Origin: Cryptomeria japonica | Lineage: Eukaryota; Streptophyta; Pinopsida; Cupressales; Cupressaceae | NCBI RefSeq assembly: GCF_030272615.1 | Contig: NC_081411.1 | Span: 159,196,471 to 159,260,470, forward strand | Length of the DNA stretch: 64,000 bases | Reading direction: 5' to 3' | Part shown: positions 36,054 through 48,606 of the stretch, one piece after another | How positions within the stretch are numbered: position 1 is the first letter of the stretch | Layout: every line of letters starts with the position of its first letter | Translations under genes and position numbers: made by a program | The notes under the pieces: generated by a model | The model's database searches: none | Told to the model about the DNA's origin: nothing | What the model saw: the letters and a program-made list of their open reading frames with translations, nothing else

Positions 36054-37239
36054 GGGATGTCACATGAGTGATCAAAGTTTTAGTTTGGATAGATTGATGT
36101 TGTTGACTTGATGGATACTTTATTTTGGATACTCAAGCTTACTAAGTCAAATAGAGGGTTTGTTCAATAGGCCCATATGACAAAGCACATCAAAATGATA
36201 TGAATAAAGTCTCCCAATATGGAAACTTGATTTGACTAACTTGAATACCTAGCTAGGTATTGTTGTTGTTCAGATAGTTGGATGATAAACTCTTGATCAA
36301 TTTGTTTGATACTTCCCTAATCTTGTTGGATGAAAGTCTTGTCAAAGATAGTTGAAAACTTGATAACCACCTCACAAGTGCTTTGTTGGATCTGAAAATA
36401 TCTTCCACTTATAATTCCTTTTTTTGAGATGATTTTTTTTTTTGATTTGTTGATTGATACTTTGCAAGATGTTTGATCATTTGTGACAAGAATACATAGC
36501 ACATATGAAGACAATGATCATCCTAATGCTAAATATTTAGTGTATGTTCTTTGAGGATGTGTTCAAATCCTTGATGTTTTCATTGGTTTGGATACAAATA
36601 AGACACACCAAGTAGACTCTTCATTAAAGGGTCATCAACAATATCATAACCCACAACTTGATACTCCTTCATCTCAAACAACCGTGCCACCACCTAAGGG
36701 GCACCCATTGTTTTGTCTTTTTTCCAGAAATTAACCCAAAGTGGATTGCTCTTCAATGGGGTAGTTATCTTGGGAGATGCATGGTGACTGATCTTGGGGG
36801 TGGATTCTTCCCCACCCTTGCACTATGATATTGCCAATGTATGGCAACTGACTCGGCTCAAAGTTTCTACTTCTATGGTTCATAGTAAAGGTTGCGTTCA
36901 GTGTGGAAAATGATAAACTCAATTAAGAGGCTTCCCAACCTTTAGAACACAAGCTTTCACATCTCAAGGATACTAGGGGAAGGCTATCAAATATACACTT
37001 CCATTGGAGGGGATTTTCATTAACCTCCACATTTGATTATAGTGGGTTGGTAAACTTGGCTTTAGTCGTTGCCCACTTGGGACGTACCCTTCTCACTAGC
37101 CCCCTCAAGGAATTCGAGAAGGCATGCCCTCTAAATATTTTAAATTCTTGAAAGTAAATAAAGCATGAAAAGAACGGGTTTGGCTTTTTGGTCACCCAAT
37201 TAAGGGGAGAGCATATACCTACCACTCAAGACAAAGCAT
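36054..37239. other. Gypsy F interior without clear coding
   Basis: About 1.2 kb with short frames only and no recognisable domain. It lies between the hypothetical ORF and the repeat-rich leader. Confidence 0.4.
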
Positions 37240-37720
37240 ACAATGTTCTTTTTACCTTTCAAAGTAATGATTGTCTAGGTCCTAATTAGAGATGTTGCTC
37301 CAATCAAACATGGTGTTCTTTTTAGTCCCACATAGTAATGATTTTCTAAAATAGGAATTGGAAATCCTTCTCAACAAAATGAAAATCGTTGCAATAAAGT
37401 AAATTGCTTTGTAAAAGGGACAAGTTGATTGTTCTTTTTAACTTGCAAATAAAGATGTTGATTGTTCTTTTTATTCTTGCAAGAAATGAAAGATTGTCTT
37501 GTTCTTTTTAGAGCCCAAATAAAGTGTGAGATCCTAACTTGCAAAAATGAGAAATTTGAATTTGTGGTTCTTTTTATCCTTTTCAATTTTGGTTATTTTT
37601 AAGCTCAAAAATTGAAGTGTGATGTTCCTTTTAAGCACCAAAATAAGATGAAGTTCTTTTTATCTTGCAAAAATAAAAATATGAGTTCTTTTTAGGATAA
37701 CTTAATAAAGTAAGCAAAAA
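37240..37720 (-). repeat. Degenerate repeats around TGTTCTTTTTA in the gypsy F leader
   Basis: At least nine occurrences of GTTCTTTTTA or similar, spaced 30-70 bp and often followed by CTTGCAAAAATAAA-type sequence. On the sense (minus) strand they read TAAAAAGAAC. Non-coding. Confidence 0.6.
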
Positions 37721-37869
37721 GAACTAATTAACTCCTCATTTAACCCTGCAAACCCCTTGTTAGAATCTTGCAAGAAACCTATTAGTGAAAATGAAAAATC
37801 CAAGGTGGGCTAGACAAGCCTAGAATTCTAAATTGTGTTACAATTTTTTGTAAAAAAAATAAAAAATAA

Positions 37870-38160
37870 ATTTTTTTGTCACATATGTGCTAAAACAAAG
37901 AATGAATGCGCTAAATTGTATTGCAAATACACTAAAACAATGCAAATTTTTTTTGTCACATGCGCTAAAATAGAGAACAAATGCGCTAAATCATACTTCA
38001 AATGTGCTAAACTATCAACCGACAAAAGATGTAAATGTGCTAAAACAGAGATCAAATGTGCTGCAAGGTATTTCAAATATGTTGTAATAGAGAACAAACA
38101 CACTAAAAGAGAGGACGAATGCGCCGAATCATACTGCAAATGTACTAAAAGATTATGGAA
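37870..38160 (-). repeat. Degenerate AAATGCGCTAAA repeats in the gypsy F leader
   Basis: About ten occurrences of CAAATGCGCTAAA or variants at roughly 22-35 bp spacing. They create a misleading Cys/Lys-rich frame on the plus strand. The position just after the primer site marks them as part of the untranslated leader. Confidence 0.65.
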
Positions 38161-38217
38161 ATTTTTTGGGTCATACCTACACAAAAACGTTAAAATTTTG
38201 ATAAATTCAAGGGTCTA

Positions 38218-38235
38218 GCCCCATGGTGAGCACCA
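38218..38235 (-). other. Gypsy F primer binding site
   Basis: On the minus strand TGGTGCTCACCATGGGGC resembles TGGCGCCCACCGTGGGGC, a widespread plant Ty3/Gypsy primer site. The differences are C-to-T or G-to-A. Confidence 0.6.
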
Positions 38236-38252
38236 AAACTTTATGCTCAGAT

Positions 38253-39713
38253 TGTGGTACCTACAAAAGAGACACAAACAACACAAACACACCAATGGGA
38301 CATTGCATTAGAGATTAAAATCAATCAAACACATTAGTTAGTCAAAAACTCTCAAAATCATCTCATTGTCCTCTATCTTTAAGGATCTTCAAGATTCAAG
38401 GTGGCCCTCACTTGGAAGAGCACTTGATCTTTAAGATGAAAACATAAAGAATGAGATTTAAATGATATTAACTAGGATCAAAATGGATGCAACTAAGATC
38501 CTAGTGATGAGATAAAATACTATCGATATGATATGAAAGATTGAGGTGTATTTCCAAAATGAAAGATTAAGTGATGTAATTAAGCTAAGATGAAGATGAA
38601 AATGCTATGGAAATGATATGAAATTAATCTAAATGATTAATCTAGCACATGATATAATCTAAACGTGATGCAATTAAGATGGCCTAAATGATTGAGAGAG
38701 GCACAATGAGAGTTCCTTGATAACCTGCAAATAAAACTACAATAAGGATGCATAAAGTGGATTGATCCTAAGATTGAAGAAATAGGCTCTATTTATAGAG
38801 AAAATAGAGAAATGGATGGTTGATATTGAGTAATCTCGACAAGGGCTAGGATTTAAAGTTATCAATTCATGGAAGGAATTCAATCCAATCCCAAGTTGAC
38901 AAATGTCACCTTGAAATAGCTTGAGAGGATGCTAAGCAAGTATTAGATGCTAAGTAAGCATTAGGGGTAACCTCAAGAGATGACATCATTGGATTATGCC
39001 ATTATCCAAGGGAGCATGCTATTGTCCAAGAGATAAACTCTTATGGAAAGTTGAGGGATGGCCAAAGGCACAACCATCATGGGCTAGGATGATGTCTTGT
39101 AAGATGAATCAAATTCCCTTTGAAAACTTTGGACATTAACTTGTTGAAAGTTAGATAACCTTACAAGTTTGGAAGACGCAACAAGTTAACTTGTTGGAGA
39201 AGGTAAAGTCTTCAACACATTTAGAAGATTTTCTTCCAAATTTGGAGAAGTGGCTCCCCCAAATTTAGGGATGTGACATGATTAAAAGAATCTGGCTAAT
39301 TAATGAGGGGTTAGAGAGGTTCTAGAATAATGTTAGCATGCTAATAAAAAATGTAGGTGAATGCAAGTGGAGGAAAATAGGCATTTTTAGATAAAATAAA
39401 AGTGATGCAACTTGCATTTGTAGGATTTTGCAAGTAGGGGGACTATTCACAAATAAATAATGATTTATTTAAATGCAAAGGGATTTTTAATTAAATGTAA
39501 ATTCAATTAAATGGCTAAAGGGGATTAATCAAACCTTAGTTTAATTAATAGGTTAGGATAGAAGAAATGGAGTTTAGTAAAGTGTTTAATTTGATTAATA
39601 GGCTAATAGAGATATTAATTAAACTTTGGTCTAATTAATAGATGAATAAATGATGATTAAATGAATAAAATTCATTTAATTAGTTGTGAAAGTTTTAGGT
39701 GTCTAATATTACA
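38253..39713 (-). repeat. Gypsy F 5' LTR (approximate borders)
   Basis: Borders are set by TGTGGTACC at 38253 and TATTACA at 39713, so the minus strand starts TGTAATATTAGACACC and ends GGTACCACA. A TATA-like TATAAATAGAGCC is on the minus strand near 38786-38798. U3 is AT-rich with TTAATTAA-type repeats. The second LTR is out of view and the left border could also be TGCTCAG at 38244. Confidence 0.4.
38786..38798 (-). promoter_or_regulatory. TATA-like promoter element of the gypsy F LTR
   Basis: Minus-strand TCTATAAATAGAGCC is a strong plant TATA consensus. Transcription would run left into the leader and gag. Confidence 0.5.
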
Positions 39714-41213
39714 TTCAAGATTAAAGTTTCAAAGATTGGAGCCATGCATATCGCGAACAAAATATATTGAATCTCAACTTCTATATATCAAGTTTTTGAA
39801 TAATTACAAGTGTATGATCTTATACAAAAATGACATAAACATCAACTCAAACAAAATGTATGTCCATATGCAAAATACACATGCCAACTAGACATGTATA
39901 TATCCCAAAATGTCTATTTCATCCTAAATTGTTGATGTATCATCAAAATTGATCATGTTTGAAGCACTCCTTAGCTCTGGAGGATCCTGCACAAGAAAAA
40001 TCAATCCACAATTGAGATTAGTTATATTATATAATTTACATTCGAAAAGTTAACATAAAAAACAATATACATTGAAATATAATTGAATTATAAAATTAAA
40101 TTCTTAATTACCTTAGGTCCAAATCTTTTCTTTGGACGACCGAAATTCCTAGAAGATTCATGTGTTTGAGAAGGGATGTCATCAAGATTTTCGTAGACAA
40201 CCTATATATGTACACAAATATAACATTGATACAAGTTATCATATAATTGTCGATGAGAGGAACATATATACTAAACACAAAATAAAATAAACACATGTAC
40301 CTGAGGCATCTCTTCTTCTTCTTCAGGTATTATAGGTGCAGTAAACAAGGATGTGAAGCCAACAATTCTTTGTACATAAAGATGAAAATTATGTTAAACT
40401 ATCAATCTATGTAGACATGTATAATCATTATAAGTTATTTAAAATCTGAATTCAATCATATTTGCATTCAATTACCTTTCCCTTGTCTATGAATGTGCTT
40501 CCAGAGCTTGGATCGCATGGCATCACACTCGCACTAGGTGTGTCCTACAAGAATAAAATAAGATAAACATGTAAGTTAATATATAATTTAATTAATGACA
40601 AGTACGTATACAATAAAAAATGGAAATGACTAGGTACAATTATATATACCATATATCTGTCAAGGCCAAATGAAATGGCTATCAAGGTGTCATCATGGAT
40701 CTGTGATAACTCCTCCTCAAACATCAACTCTTAAATAGACCATGTATATAAATATTAGTACTTAATACTATCTCTTATAAATATTCATTTATAATAAAGT
40801 GCACTATTAAATTACAAGTTAAGTCTTACCACTATATCATCAGTGTATGATGAAGTTACCTCCTTGTCTCTATCATGTGAGGACTCCCCATGGTGTGCTC
40901 CAATCACTGTTGTTTCATGTGTTGCATCACCCATACTATGCAACTCGTAATCAATTGTGTTTGTGGGAGGATCAACAAGTCATCCAAGAGGACCTAAGCA
41001 TTGTTGATAGCACATAGTACAAGTATGTAGCACACAAATATGTGGAGCTGAGGAGAATGTGTCAGCACCACCCGATCCACTACTTGCATCATCAAAAGGC
41101 CAAGCTAGTGCCTCAACCTAATAAACTAAAAGGCCACTCAAAAAGTGACTAGATGATATAGTCTGTGATGTTGCCTCAATGATAATATATGAATGTTTTA
41201 CTGGAGGTGGGAA

Positions 41214-42145
41214 TGTTGGCATTTTTTATGTTTATGTTGTAATTTTCATTGATGGACACACACTTGTATCGAGATCCCCTTTATATGTATGAGCTCATGC
41301 TCAACCGGTATTTTTTGCAACCAGTATATTGCATACTATTCTTTAGACTAGTGATTTTGCAGAATGTGTTTCCCGGTCTGAAGTGGTATGTCGACCCCAA
41401 GCGGTTCGTAGATCACAAGCGGTACGAGGGAGCAAAGTGGCACAACACATTCTTACCAGTCTTCATTTGTGACAAACCGGCAACCAGTATTTTGTATGAA
41501 CTAGTAATACTCTGTGATGAGTTACCAACCATTTGTGATGAAGTTACCAATCCACCGATTGTTTGACGGTGTCGACACATTGACGGTGATTCTTGTGTCA
41601 TGTTACTGAGTATGTCTAGATTCATTAAACCTAGGAAATTGTAATGTAATCCTATTGGACCGACATGAAATCAGATCCCTTTAAAAGGACATCATGTCTA
41701 GGGTTTTTAAGTTGTTGCTAAAAAGGGTTATTGTTGAGCTAGGGTTTGTGGTAGAAGTTAAGAATGATCTTATTAGAGAAGATCAAGTTGTAACTGTGAG
41801 AGAGAGAGAGAGAGAGAATACTGAAGTAATGCTGGAATGCATTAGCTGTGAGCAATACTAGATCTAACCAAGTAGTTTGTGCTATTAGATAGATCAAACA
41901 CTTGTTGATTACTCACATCTTTGACAAGTCTGTAGCCCTTAACCAGGTAGGCCTCAAAGCCTTTGTAAAATCCTCTAACAAGGTGGTTCACACATGTGAA
42001 TCTAAAATCCTCTAACAAGGTAGTCTTTAATCGGACTTATCTCCTAACAGAGATTGAGATTCCTAACAAAATCTATTCTGGTGAAGAACATTGTAAGACC
42101 TTAACCGGTCTGACCTTAACCGGTCTGGTTTCTATTCTGCAGATA
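41214..42145 (+). repeat. 5' LTR of element B, 3'-truncated
   Basis: Matches 46782-47705 up to TCTATTCTGCAGATA, then jumps to internal sequence. It contains a (GA)n run at 41799-41818 that is shorter in the 3' LTR. Confidence 0.85.
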
Positions 42146-42182
42146 TCCTCAGAGGACCCAAGGAATTGGTCCTGAACCTTTT

Positions 42183-42575
42183 ATGAACCGGAACCACAAC
42201 CAGTTTAATGTCTTCAATCATCAGTCAAGAAGCGGTGGTCATCAAGCAGCAACCAGATGGAGAGAAAGTTGTATGATCTATCATGGTCATGGTCATGCTA
42301 CTGCAACATGTAGAAGGAAGAATGGAAACATGTACAATGGACCTTGGAGGGCACCTGGACTTGTTTGCTATCACTGCAACAAACCGGGTCACATTGCAAG
42401 ATTCTGCAAAAGCAGAAAAAGTATATCTGATGATATACCGGTCACTCAGGAAGGAGTAATAGATGTTGAAAAAGTTCAAGGAGACATGAAGAAAACATGG
42501 AAGAAGAAACCAATATTGTCAGAAGAGGAACAGATTTCTGCACCTAGTGTAGAAATATCGAAATTGGCAAACTAA
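42183..42575 (+). pseudogene. gag: Element B gag fragment with zinc knuckle
   Basis: 130 codons. A degenerate first finger (CMIYHGHGHATATC) is followed by a canonical CX2CX4HX4C knuckle, CYHCNKPGHIARFC. The N-terminal Gag part is lost with the end of the 5' LTR. The frame ends in a Glu/Lys-rich tail. Pol should follow but does not. Confidence 0.8.
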
Positions 42576-43019
42576 GCCTCAAAGGCTTAGGGGGAGAAAA
42601 CGGTGAAATGCTTTCAAACCCCCGATTGACACTGATAAAAGACCTTAACTGGTATGTTATACCTATTGCTTGGCAGAAGATCAAAAATGGTAAAAAGGAA
42701 AATTAGGGTTTACGCCCTAATAGAGGAGCATTAATTATGGTAGGTGAGAGACATGTATAAATGCATTTTTCAAATCATTTCTCACTATCAGTTTTTGAGC
42801 AAAGAAAAGTTTTCAAGTGCAGAGCGAAGAAAAGGCGATTTGAGCTTAGATTTCAACAAATTGGATAACCTTGAAAGAGATTCAAATCTAGTTTGCAAGC
42901 GGTAGTGGAGAACACAAAGCGGTGATTTGGCATCCGACAAAGAGTGAAGTGAAGCAAAATCAGGAATACCTAAATTCGCATTTGAAAGGTATTTTTCGTG
43001 TTCCTGAAATACTCTTCAA
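42576..43019 (+). promoter_or_regulatory. Spacer with a possible internal promoter before the accessory ORF
   Basis: After the gag stop there is a purine block (GGCTTAGGGGGAGAAAACGG at 42587-42606), as found after pol in element A. A TATA-like TGTATAAATGC at about 42754 lies 265 bp before the ATG of the accessory ORF at 43020. This suggests that the ORF has its own subgenomic promoter, but no other evidence is available. Confidence 0.4.
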
Positions 43020-46000
43020 TGGCTTCCGCATCTCATACCAGTTCAAGTACATCCATTGAGTCAGAAAGTTTCATTCAAAGGAAGTCCAAGTATAATGCTT
43101 TGTCACAAGTTCCAGCTGGAGTCATAGTTGAAGAAGGAATTTCTGATTATATTGATTGCAAAATAGAAGACCTAGGGTCTTTAGAGCCATTCATACTCAG
43201 TTAGGTCTATTTTGCGGAAAGGACAAAAGGATCAAACCAGAATTTAGTGTCATAGAGAAGAAGAAATTCCACAATGTAGTATATTTCCTGGAAGACTTCA
43301 TAGAGGATCACATTAGGATCATCTTGAGCAGAGTCCATGGTGACAAGATGTACCTGGAGAGGATGCATGATATCACACCTCAGGTAATTCATGCAGTCAT
43401 CAGTTTCTGCAACACAAGGGAAGTGCCAGCCCTAAGAAAAGTGAGCAAAATGGAAATGACCAAGCTCACCGGTTCAACAAGTGATTCACGGGGCATGACA
43501 ATCAATCTTATCAAGGATGATCTGGTGAAATATGCATGCATGGTGATTGGATACAGAACATTCTCAGCCAGTAGGATTAATTATGTATTTGCTGCAGTGG
43601 TAAATGCCGCTTACCGAATGATAAAAGTGGATGCATCTTTTGATTTATGCACCGGCATGCAGAGGCAACTCCTACTAAATCTTAAGGAAATCAAGCAGGA
43701 CAACTCACTGAGGTTTAAGTTTGGACAACTACTGGTAGGGTTGTTCTTTTATTTCCAAGGCTACTTACTGGGTGTAGGAGATGTCCAGTGGTCACCTGAC
43801 CAATCGGTAACCAAGAAGATAAAGGAAAGCATGCAAGCCATTGGAACTGGCTACCCTGAGGTACTAAACAAATACTTTGATGAGTTCAGAAGAAAGATGA
43901 GTCAGAGGGTAAGAATCTCAGGTGACATAGTGAAGACAAATGAAGATGACATTTGTTTCACTATTCAGGTGGACAAATGTCTAATGGAGGTTGTTGAGCC
44001 TAGAATGGAGGAAGTGGAGCCTATGGGCTATGAGGTCATGTTTGACATGTTGGAAGGGTATGCTTCAACCCTTATTGCCTCGCCTCTTGATCCAAAGGCT
44101 AAGAGAATCGAAACCTACTTGGAGAGGATTGCACTGGTTGAAGAACCATCGATGAAGAAGGGAAAAGAACTGGTAGCTAAGAAAGCTAAGGCAGTGCCTG
44201 CAGCATCGACACCGGCTACCACTGCGACTCCAAGAGTTACCAAGCGGTCACCGACAAAGAAGAAACCCGAGGTAACACCAGCAAAAGTCTTTGAAAGAAA
44301 GAGGAAGACTAAGGCAAATGAATTGGACTCCAAAGAAACTAAGTCTGATGAACAACCAAAGAAGGCTAGATAGACCAAGAAGATGAAGAAGAATGAACCG
44401 GCAGCATCTGCACTAGTAAATATAGATATCTCCTCTTACAAACCTTTGACACATTGTCAAAGAATAGTAAAGAATATTAGGAGAAAGTTACTTCATGATT
44501 TAATATATTATTATGATGAATTCAATAGTGAGGAAAAAGATGAAGTACTACAGGAAATCATTCTTTATTTATGTAAAAATGATCGGTCACCATCAGAGAT
44601 TAAATCTCAAACACCGGATTCATTATTTAAGGCATTCGATAACAAGTGGCACATTACCATTGAAAAGGAACAGGAGATTAGGGAGAAAGTTTTTGCACAG
44701 TACTTCCCTAAACTCTCAAATTCAAAATTGTTTGATGCCCTAGATCAAAATAAAGGTCTCTTCTTCACAAGGAGAAGAAGACTCTGGTTGTTGGAGGGGA
44801 GATTTGATGATGTAGAAAAAGATACACATCAGCACATGGCCCATGCTATCAGCTCTCACAAAGCATGAATGGCCAACCTTCAAGCAGAAAAGGAACTGGT
44901 TACTTCCAAACTAGATGAGGTCTTTGATGAGGAAGGAAACCTGGTGGAAGAACCAATTGACACCATCGATGTCGATGCTCTAGATGTAGATGATGTCACT
45001 CAGGACATACCTTCTAAGGGTACTGAACAAGGGCAATAGGCCGATCAGGGTGGTGAACAAGCTGTGGACACATAGCAAGCGACAAAAGACCAAGAAGAGA
45101 AAAAGAAGAAGGATGAAGATGAGAAAAGGAAGAAAGAGGAAGAGAAGAGAAAAGAAGAAGAGGAGAAATGGAAAGATGAAGAAAAGAAGAAGCAAGAGGA
45201 TGAAAGGAAAAAGAAAGAAGAAGAGGATAAGGAAGAAAAGAGAAAGAAGGAAGAAGAGGAGAAGAAAAAGAAGGAAGAGGAAGAAAAGAAGAAGAAGGAA
45301 GTGGAGGAGAAGAAGAAGAAGGAAGAGGAAGAATAGAAGAAGAAGGAAGTGGAAGAGAAGAAGAAGAAGGAAGAGGAAGCACAGAAGAAGAAGGAAGAAG
45401 AAGCAAAGAAGAAAGTAGAAGTAGAGCAGAAGCAGAAAGAAGAAGAAGACAAGAAGAAGATGGAAGAGGAAGAGAAGAAAAAGAGAGAGAAAGAAAAGGA
45501 AGAGAAGGAGAAGAAAAAGAAGGAAGAAGAAGACAAGACCATTGAAGCAATGAAGACCACACAGATGGAAAGTCCTAAGGCAACCGGTAGCCAAGCCAAA
45601 TCGGCTGCTATCTCGAGCCCCATTGATCTCCAATCTACAAGTGAGTCTGAGCTTATGCAAAGCATCAAGGTTGCCCAAGAGCGCCTTGAAGGCATTCGAA
45701 GGAAAAGAGAACAAGATATTATTCAGGTAGCTATAGACACACTTACTGGTTTAATCCCTGGTACTAATCTTCCTGACACTAATTCCTCACTTGCACAACT
45801 TAAACTTTTGTGTACTGTAGTGGATGATTAGGTGTAGAGTCTAGAAGAAGCAGTAGAGGCCAATGTAAATAAAGAGCACCAAAAGGCTCTTAATGTTGCT
45901 CTAGTGAAGAAGTTGAATGAGCTTAGGACTGAACTACTAAAGGATCAAAAGGACATAAGGAATGCCTTGGATGAGGGAAACTTGCTACTTAGCAAAATCT

Positions 46001-46431
46001 ATCAACCTCATCTATTCTGTGATGATGTGCTAGCCAAGAAACAATAGATTCAAATGGACTTACGGTCCTACTTGGGCACATTCAAGACTCCTTATGACTC
46101 CTTTGTAGCATATGGGCAAACCGTTCACCGGTTCCAGATCCAGTCAACCAAGATGGAGCAAGAGATCAGCACACGGTCTAGGGATTTGCAGGAGCTTCAA
46201 CTGGTATTACTCCCACGACTGCAAATTCTTAAGAAGTGTTATCTAAACCTAGAGGCCCTTATAGTCACACAGGAACTAAGCATAATAGATGCCATGGAGG
46301 AACAAGTATCATAGATGCAGACAAAGAAGGAAGTGGCAACCTCCTTACTTGAGTCCTGGTCCCTCTCCATGAAACAATTTTTGCAGGACTATAAAGCGGT
46401 TTTTGACAAGTATTATTCATTATTGTCATAA
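43020..46431 (+). pseudogene. Element B accessory ORF (~1,090 codons, unknown function)
   Basis: Starts MASASHTSSSTSIESESF at 43020. One frame change near 43200 leads into a frame that then runs to a TAA at about 46429, broken only by nonsense codons (44371, 44866, about 45037 and 45073, 45334, 45829, 45835, 46045, 46312). Residues from about 60 to 340 form a globular part (FLEDFIEDHIRIIL, FKFGQLLVGLFFYFQGYLLG). A basic, nuclear-signal-like region follows (KRSPTKKKPEV). Then comes a 150-residue Lys/Glu-rich single-helix-like segment (45070-45540). The end is coiled coil and finishes KYYSLLS. No enzyme motif is seen. The ORF sits where pol would end, before the 3' LTR. Confidence 0.7.
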
Positions 46432-46781
46432 ACTCTTTTATATATGGAAACAGGTTTTTCAGCAGTACTTTGTCATTGTTGGCAAAGGGGGAGAAGTATG
46501 TCTGGTTTTTGTTTTTACAATTTTGAAATTTTGATATATCAGGGGAGAAGTATATCAGGGGGAGAAGTATCTATTTTGAAATTTTGATATATGTTGTGAT
46601 ATATGTTATATGCTCTGATGATTATGCTCTGAATGCAAAATTTCTATACACTCTGTTGATTAAGGGATAGTGTATATGCTTAGGGGGAGCAATTTTGTTA
46701 ATGGCAAGTTTTTTTGTTGTAAAACACTTAGATGTCAAAATTATTTTCCTAAGTGTTGCCATCAATGTCAAAGGGGGAGAA
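46432..46781 (+). other. Element B 3' untranslated region and polypurine tracts
   Basis: Non-coding. GGGGGAGAAG-type blocks recur at 46488, 46559 and 46683. The final AAAGGGGGAGAA at 46770-46781 abuts the LTR. Confidence 0.7.
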
Positions 46782-47953
46782 TGTTGGCATTTTTGATGTT
46801 TATGTTGTGATTGTCATTGATGGACACACACTTATATTGAGATCCCCTTTATATGTATGAGCTCATGCTCAACTGGTATTTGTTGCAACTGGTATATTGC
46901 ATACTAGTCTCTAGACTAGTGATTTTGCAGAATGTGTTTCCCGGTCTGAAGCGGCATGTCGACCCCAAGTGGTTCGCAGATCACAAGTGGTACGAGGGAG
47001 AAAAGTGGCACAACACATTCTTACCAGTCTTCATTTGTGACAAACCGACAACTGGTATTTTGTATGAACCGGTAATACTCTGTGATGAGTTACCAACCGA
47101 CATTTTGTGATGAAGTTACCAATCCACCAATTGTTTGACGGTGCCGACACATTGACGGTGATTCTTGTGTTGTGTTACTAAGTATGTCTAGATTTATTGA
47201 ACCTAGGAAATTGTGATGTAATCCTATTGGACTGACATGAAATCAGATTCCTTTAAAAGGAAATCATGTCTAGGGTTTTTAAGTTGTTGCTAAAAAGGGT
47301 TATTATTGAGCTAGGGTTTGTGGTAGAAGTTAAGAACAATCTTATCAGAGAAGATCAAGTTGTAACTATGAGAGAGAGAGAGACAAGACTGAAGTAATGC
47401 TGGAATGCATTAGCTGTGAGCAATACTGGATCTAACCAGGCAGTTTGTGCTATTAGATAGATCAAACACTTGTTGATTACTCACATCTTTGACAAGTCTA
47501 TAGCCCTTAACCGGGTAGGCCTCAAAGCCTTTGTAAAATCCTCTAACAAGGTGGTTCACACATGTGAATCTAAAATCCTCTAACAAGATAGTCTTTAATC
47601 AGACTTATCTCCTAACAGAGATTGAGATTCCTAACAAGATCTGTTCTAGTGAAGAACATTGTAAGACCTTAACTGGTCTGACCTTAACCGGTCTGGTTTC
47701 TATTCTGCAGATAGTGACTTGTGAGTTCCATCTCACCGTGGTTTTTTCCCAGTTGGGTTTCCATGTCAAATATCCTGTGTTATGGTTGTATTTCTTTTGT
47801 GGGTGAATGTTTTATTCGCATTTTGGTTTGCATGTGTGGTAACCGATTTGACTGTCAGACTACTTTACCGATTTATCTTTAGACTGTGTAAGTGTTTTAG
47901 TGTAGTAGTTTTTGGCATACTAATTCACCCCCCCCCCCTCTTAGTATTCATCA
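46782..47953 (+). repeat. 3' LTR of element B (complete)
   Basis: 1,172 bp from TGTTGGCATTTTTGATG to TTAGTATTCATCA. It contains the CACCGTGGTTTTTTCCC / GGGTTTCCATG stem at 47737-47766 and a C-rich end block at 47926-47939. Confidence 0.9.
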
Positions 47954-48606
47954 AGGAAATCGACGAGAGGAGGGGGAACATATGGGCCTTGTATTACTCG
48001 AGCTACCCCAAGTCTATCCTGAGGCATATTTCCCCCCAAGCCTTGGAAAAGATTGATGTCAAAGTAGTTGACATGCTTTCCCAAAACAAACTCAACACAC
48101 ATTTTTTTGATGAAGTAGAATGGAACATCGATATTGTTGTTGAGTGGTCTAGCAAAAACCATCCACCAACAACCCCAAAAGTTTTTTATACAATATCTTC
48201 ATTTTAACACCATTTGATGGAAAGTTTTATCTTTTTTTATATCTACAGGCTATCTGGTGTAGGGATTAAAGAACAAGGTAGCAATATCAACTTTAGATAT
48301 CTCAAGCTCCTTCACCTAATCATAGGCTAAGTCATCCACATGTTTATCCCTCATGGCCTCTCGCCATAAAAGAATGGCATTGTGCTTAGTGGTGATAGTT
48401 TCTACATTGGATATTATAGCATTTAGTGCGGTTAACATGTCTGATAGACAAGGGATTGATCTACAATAAACATTTTCAATTCCCCTCAATTGTTTCAAAT
48501 TTTTACCAATTAAGTCTTGAATTGAGGGGGGGTTTGGTAACAAAGGGTTTGACAAAGGAGGGTTTGGTGGTTCTGGCAGTTATGAATTGTCATTTTTATC
48601 ACCCAT

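Larger units (their letters stand above)
41214..47953 (+). mobile_element. Element B: LTR element with gag fragment and long accessory ORF
   Basis: The 5' LTR starts at 41214 and the 3' LTR spans 46782-47953. Flanks gggaa (41209-41213) and aggaa (47954-47958) form a 5-bp duplication with one G/A change, and gene 1 reads through when the element is removed. The last ~240 bp of the 5' LTR, the primer site, the start of gag and all of pol are missing. What remains is a Gag zinc-knuckle region and a frame of about 1,090 codons placed before the 3' LTR. Confidence 0.88.
39924..48606 (-). pseudogene. Gene 1: multi-exon gene of unknown family, split by element B
   Basis: The minus-strand start is ATG at 48606 (MGDKNDNS). 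Exon 1 runs in one frame from 48606 to 47954 and continues at 41213-40830 after element B. Further exons are 40727-40650, 40544-40476, 40367-40301, 40201-40112 and 39986-39924, with GT/AG borders. The last ends NFDDTSTI and TAG. Introns are in phase 0, except that the 40367 exon is one base out, a probable indel. Nonsense codons lie in NS*LPE, YD*VKE, TR*PVD, LK*RYC, VY*VEA and LG*LVD. Features are a Pro-rich N-terminus, a helical middle, CVLHTCTMCYQQC and a late AT-hook-like GRPKKRFGPK. It is a clear paralogue of gene 2. I do not recognise the family. Confidence 0.75.

Noticed and set aside
37835-38218. A plus-strand Cys/Lys-rich 127-codon frame with repeated CAK units
   Set aside because: It is a product of the AAATGCGCTAAA leader repeats and lies opposite to the gypsy F sense strand.
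44980-45714. Long Leu/Phe/Ser-rich minus-strand frames
   Set aside because: They are the antisense of the Lys/Glu-rich GAAGAAGAA stretch of the element B ORF; low complexity leaves all frames open.
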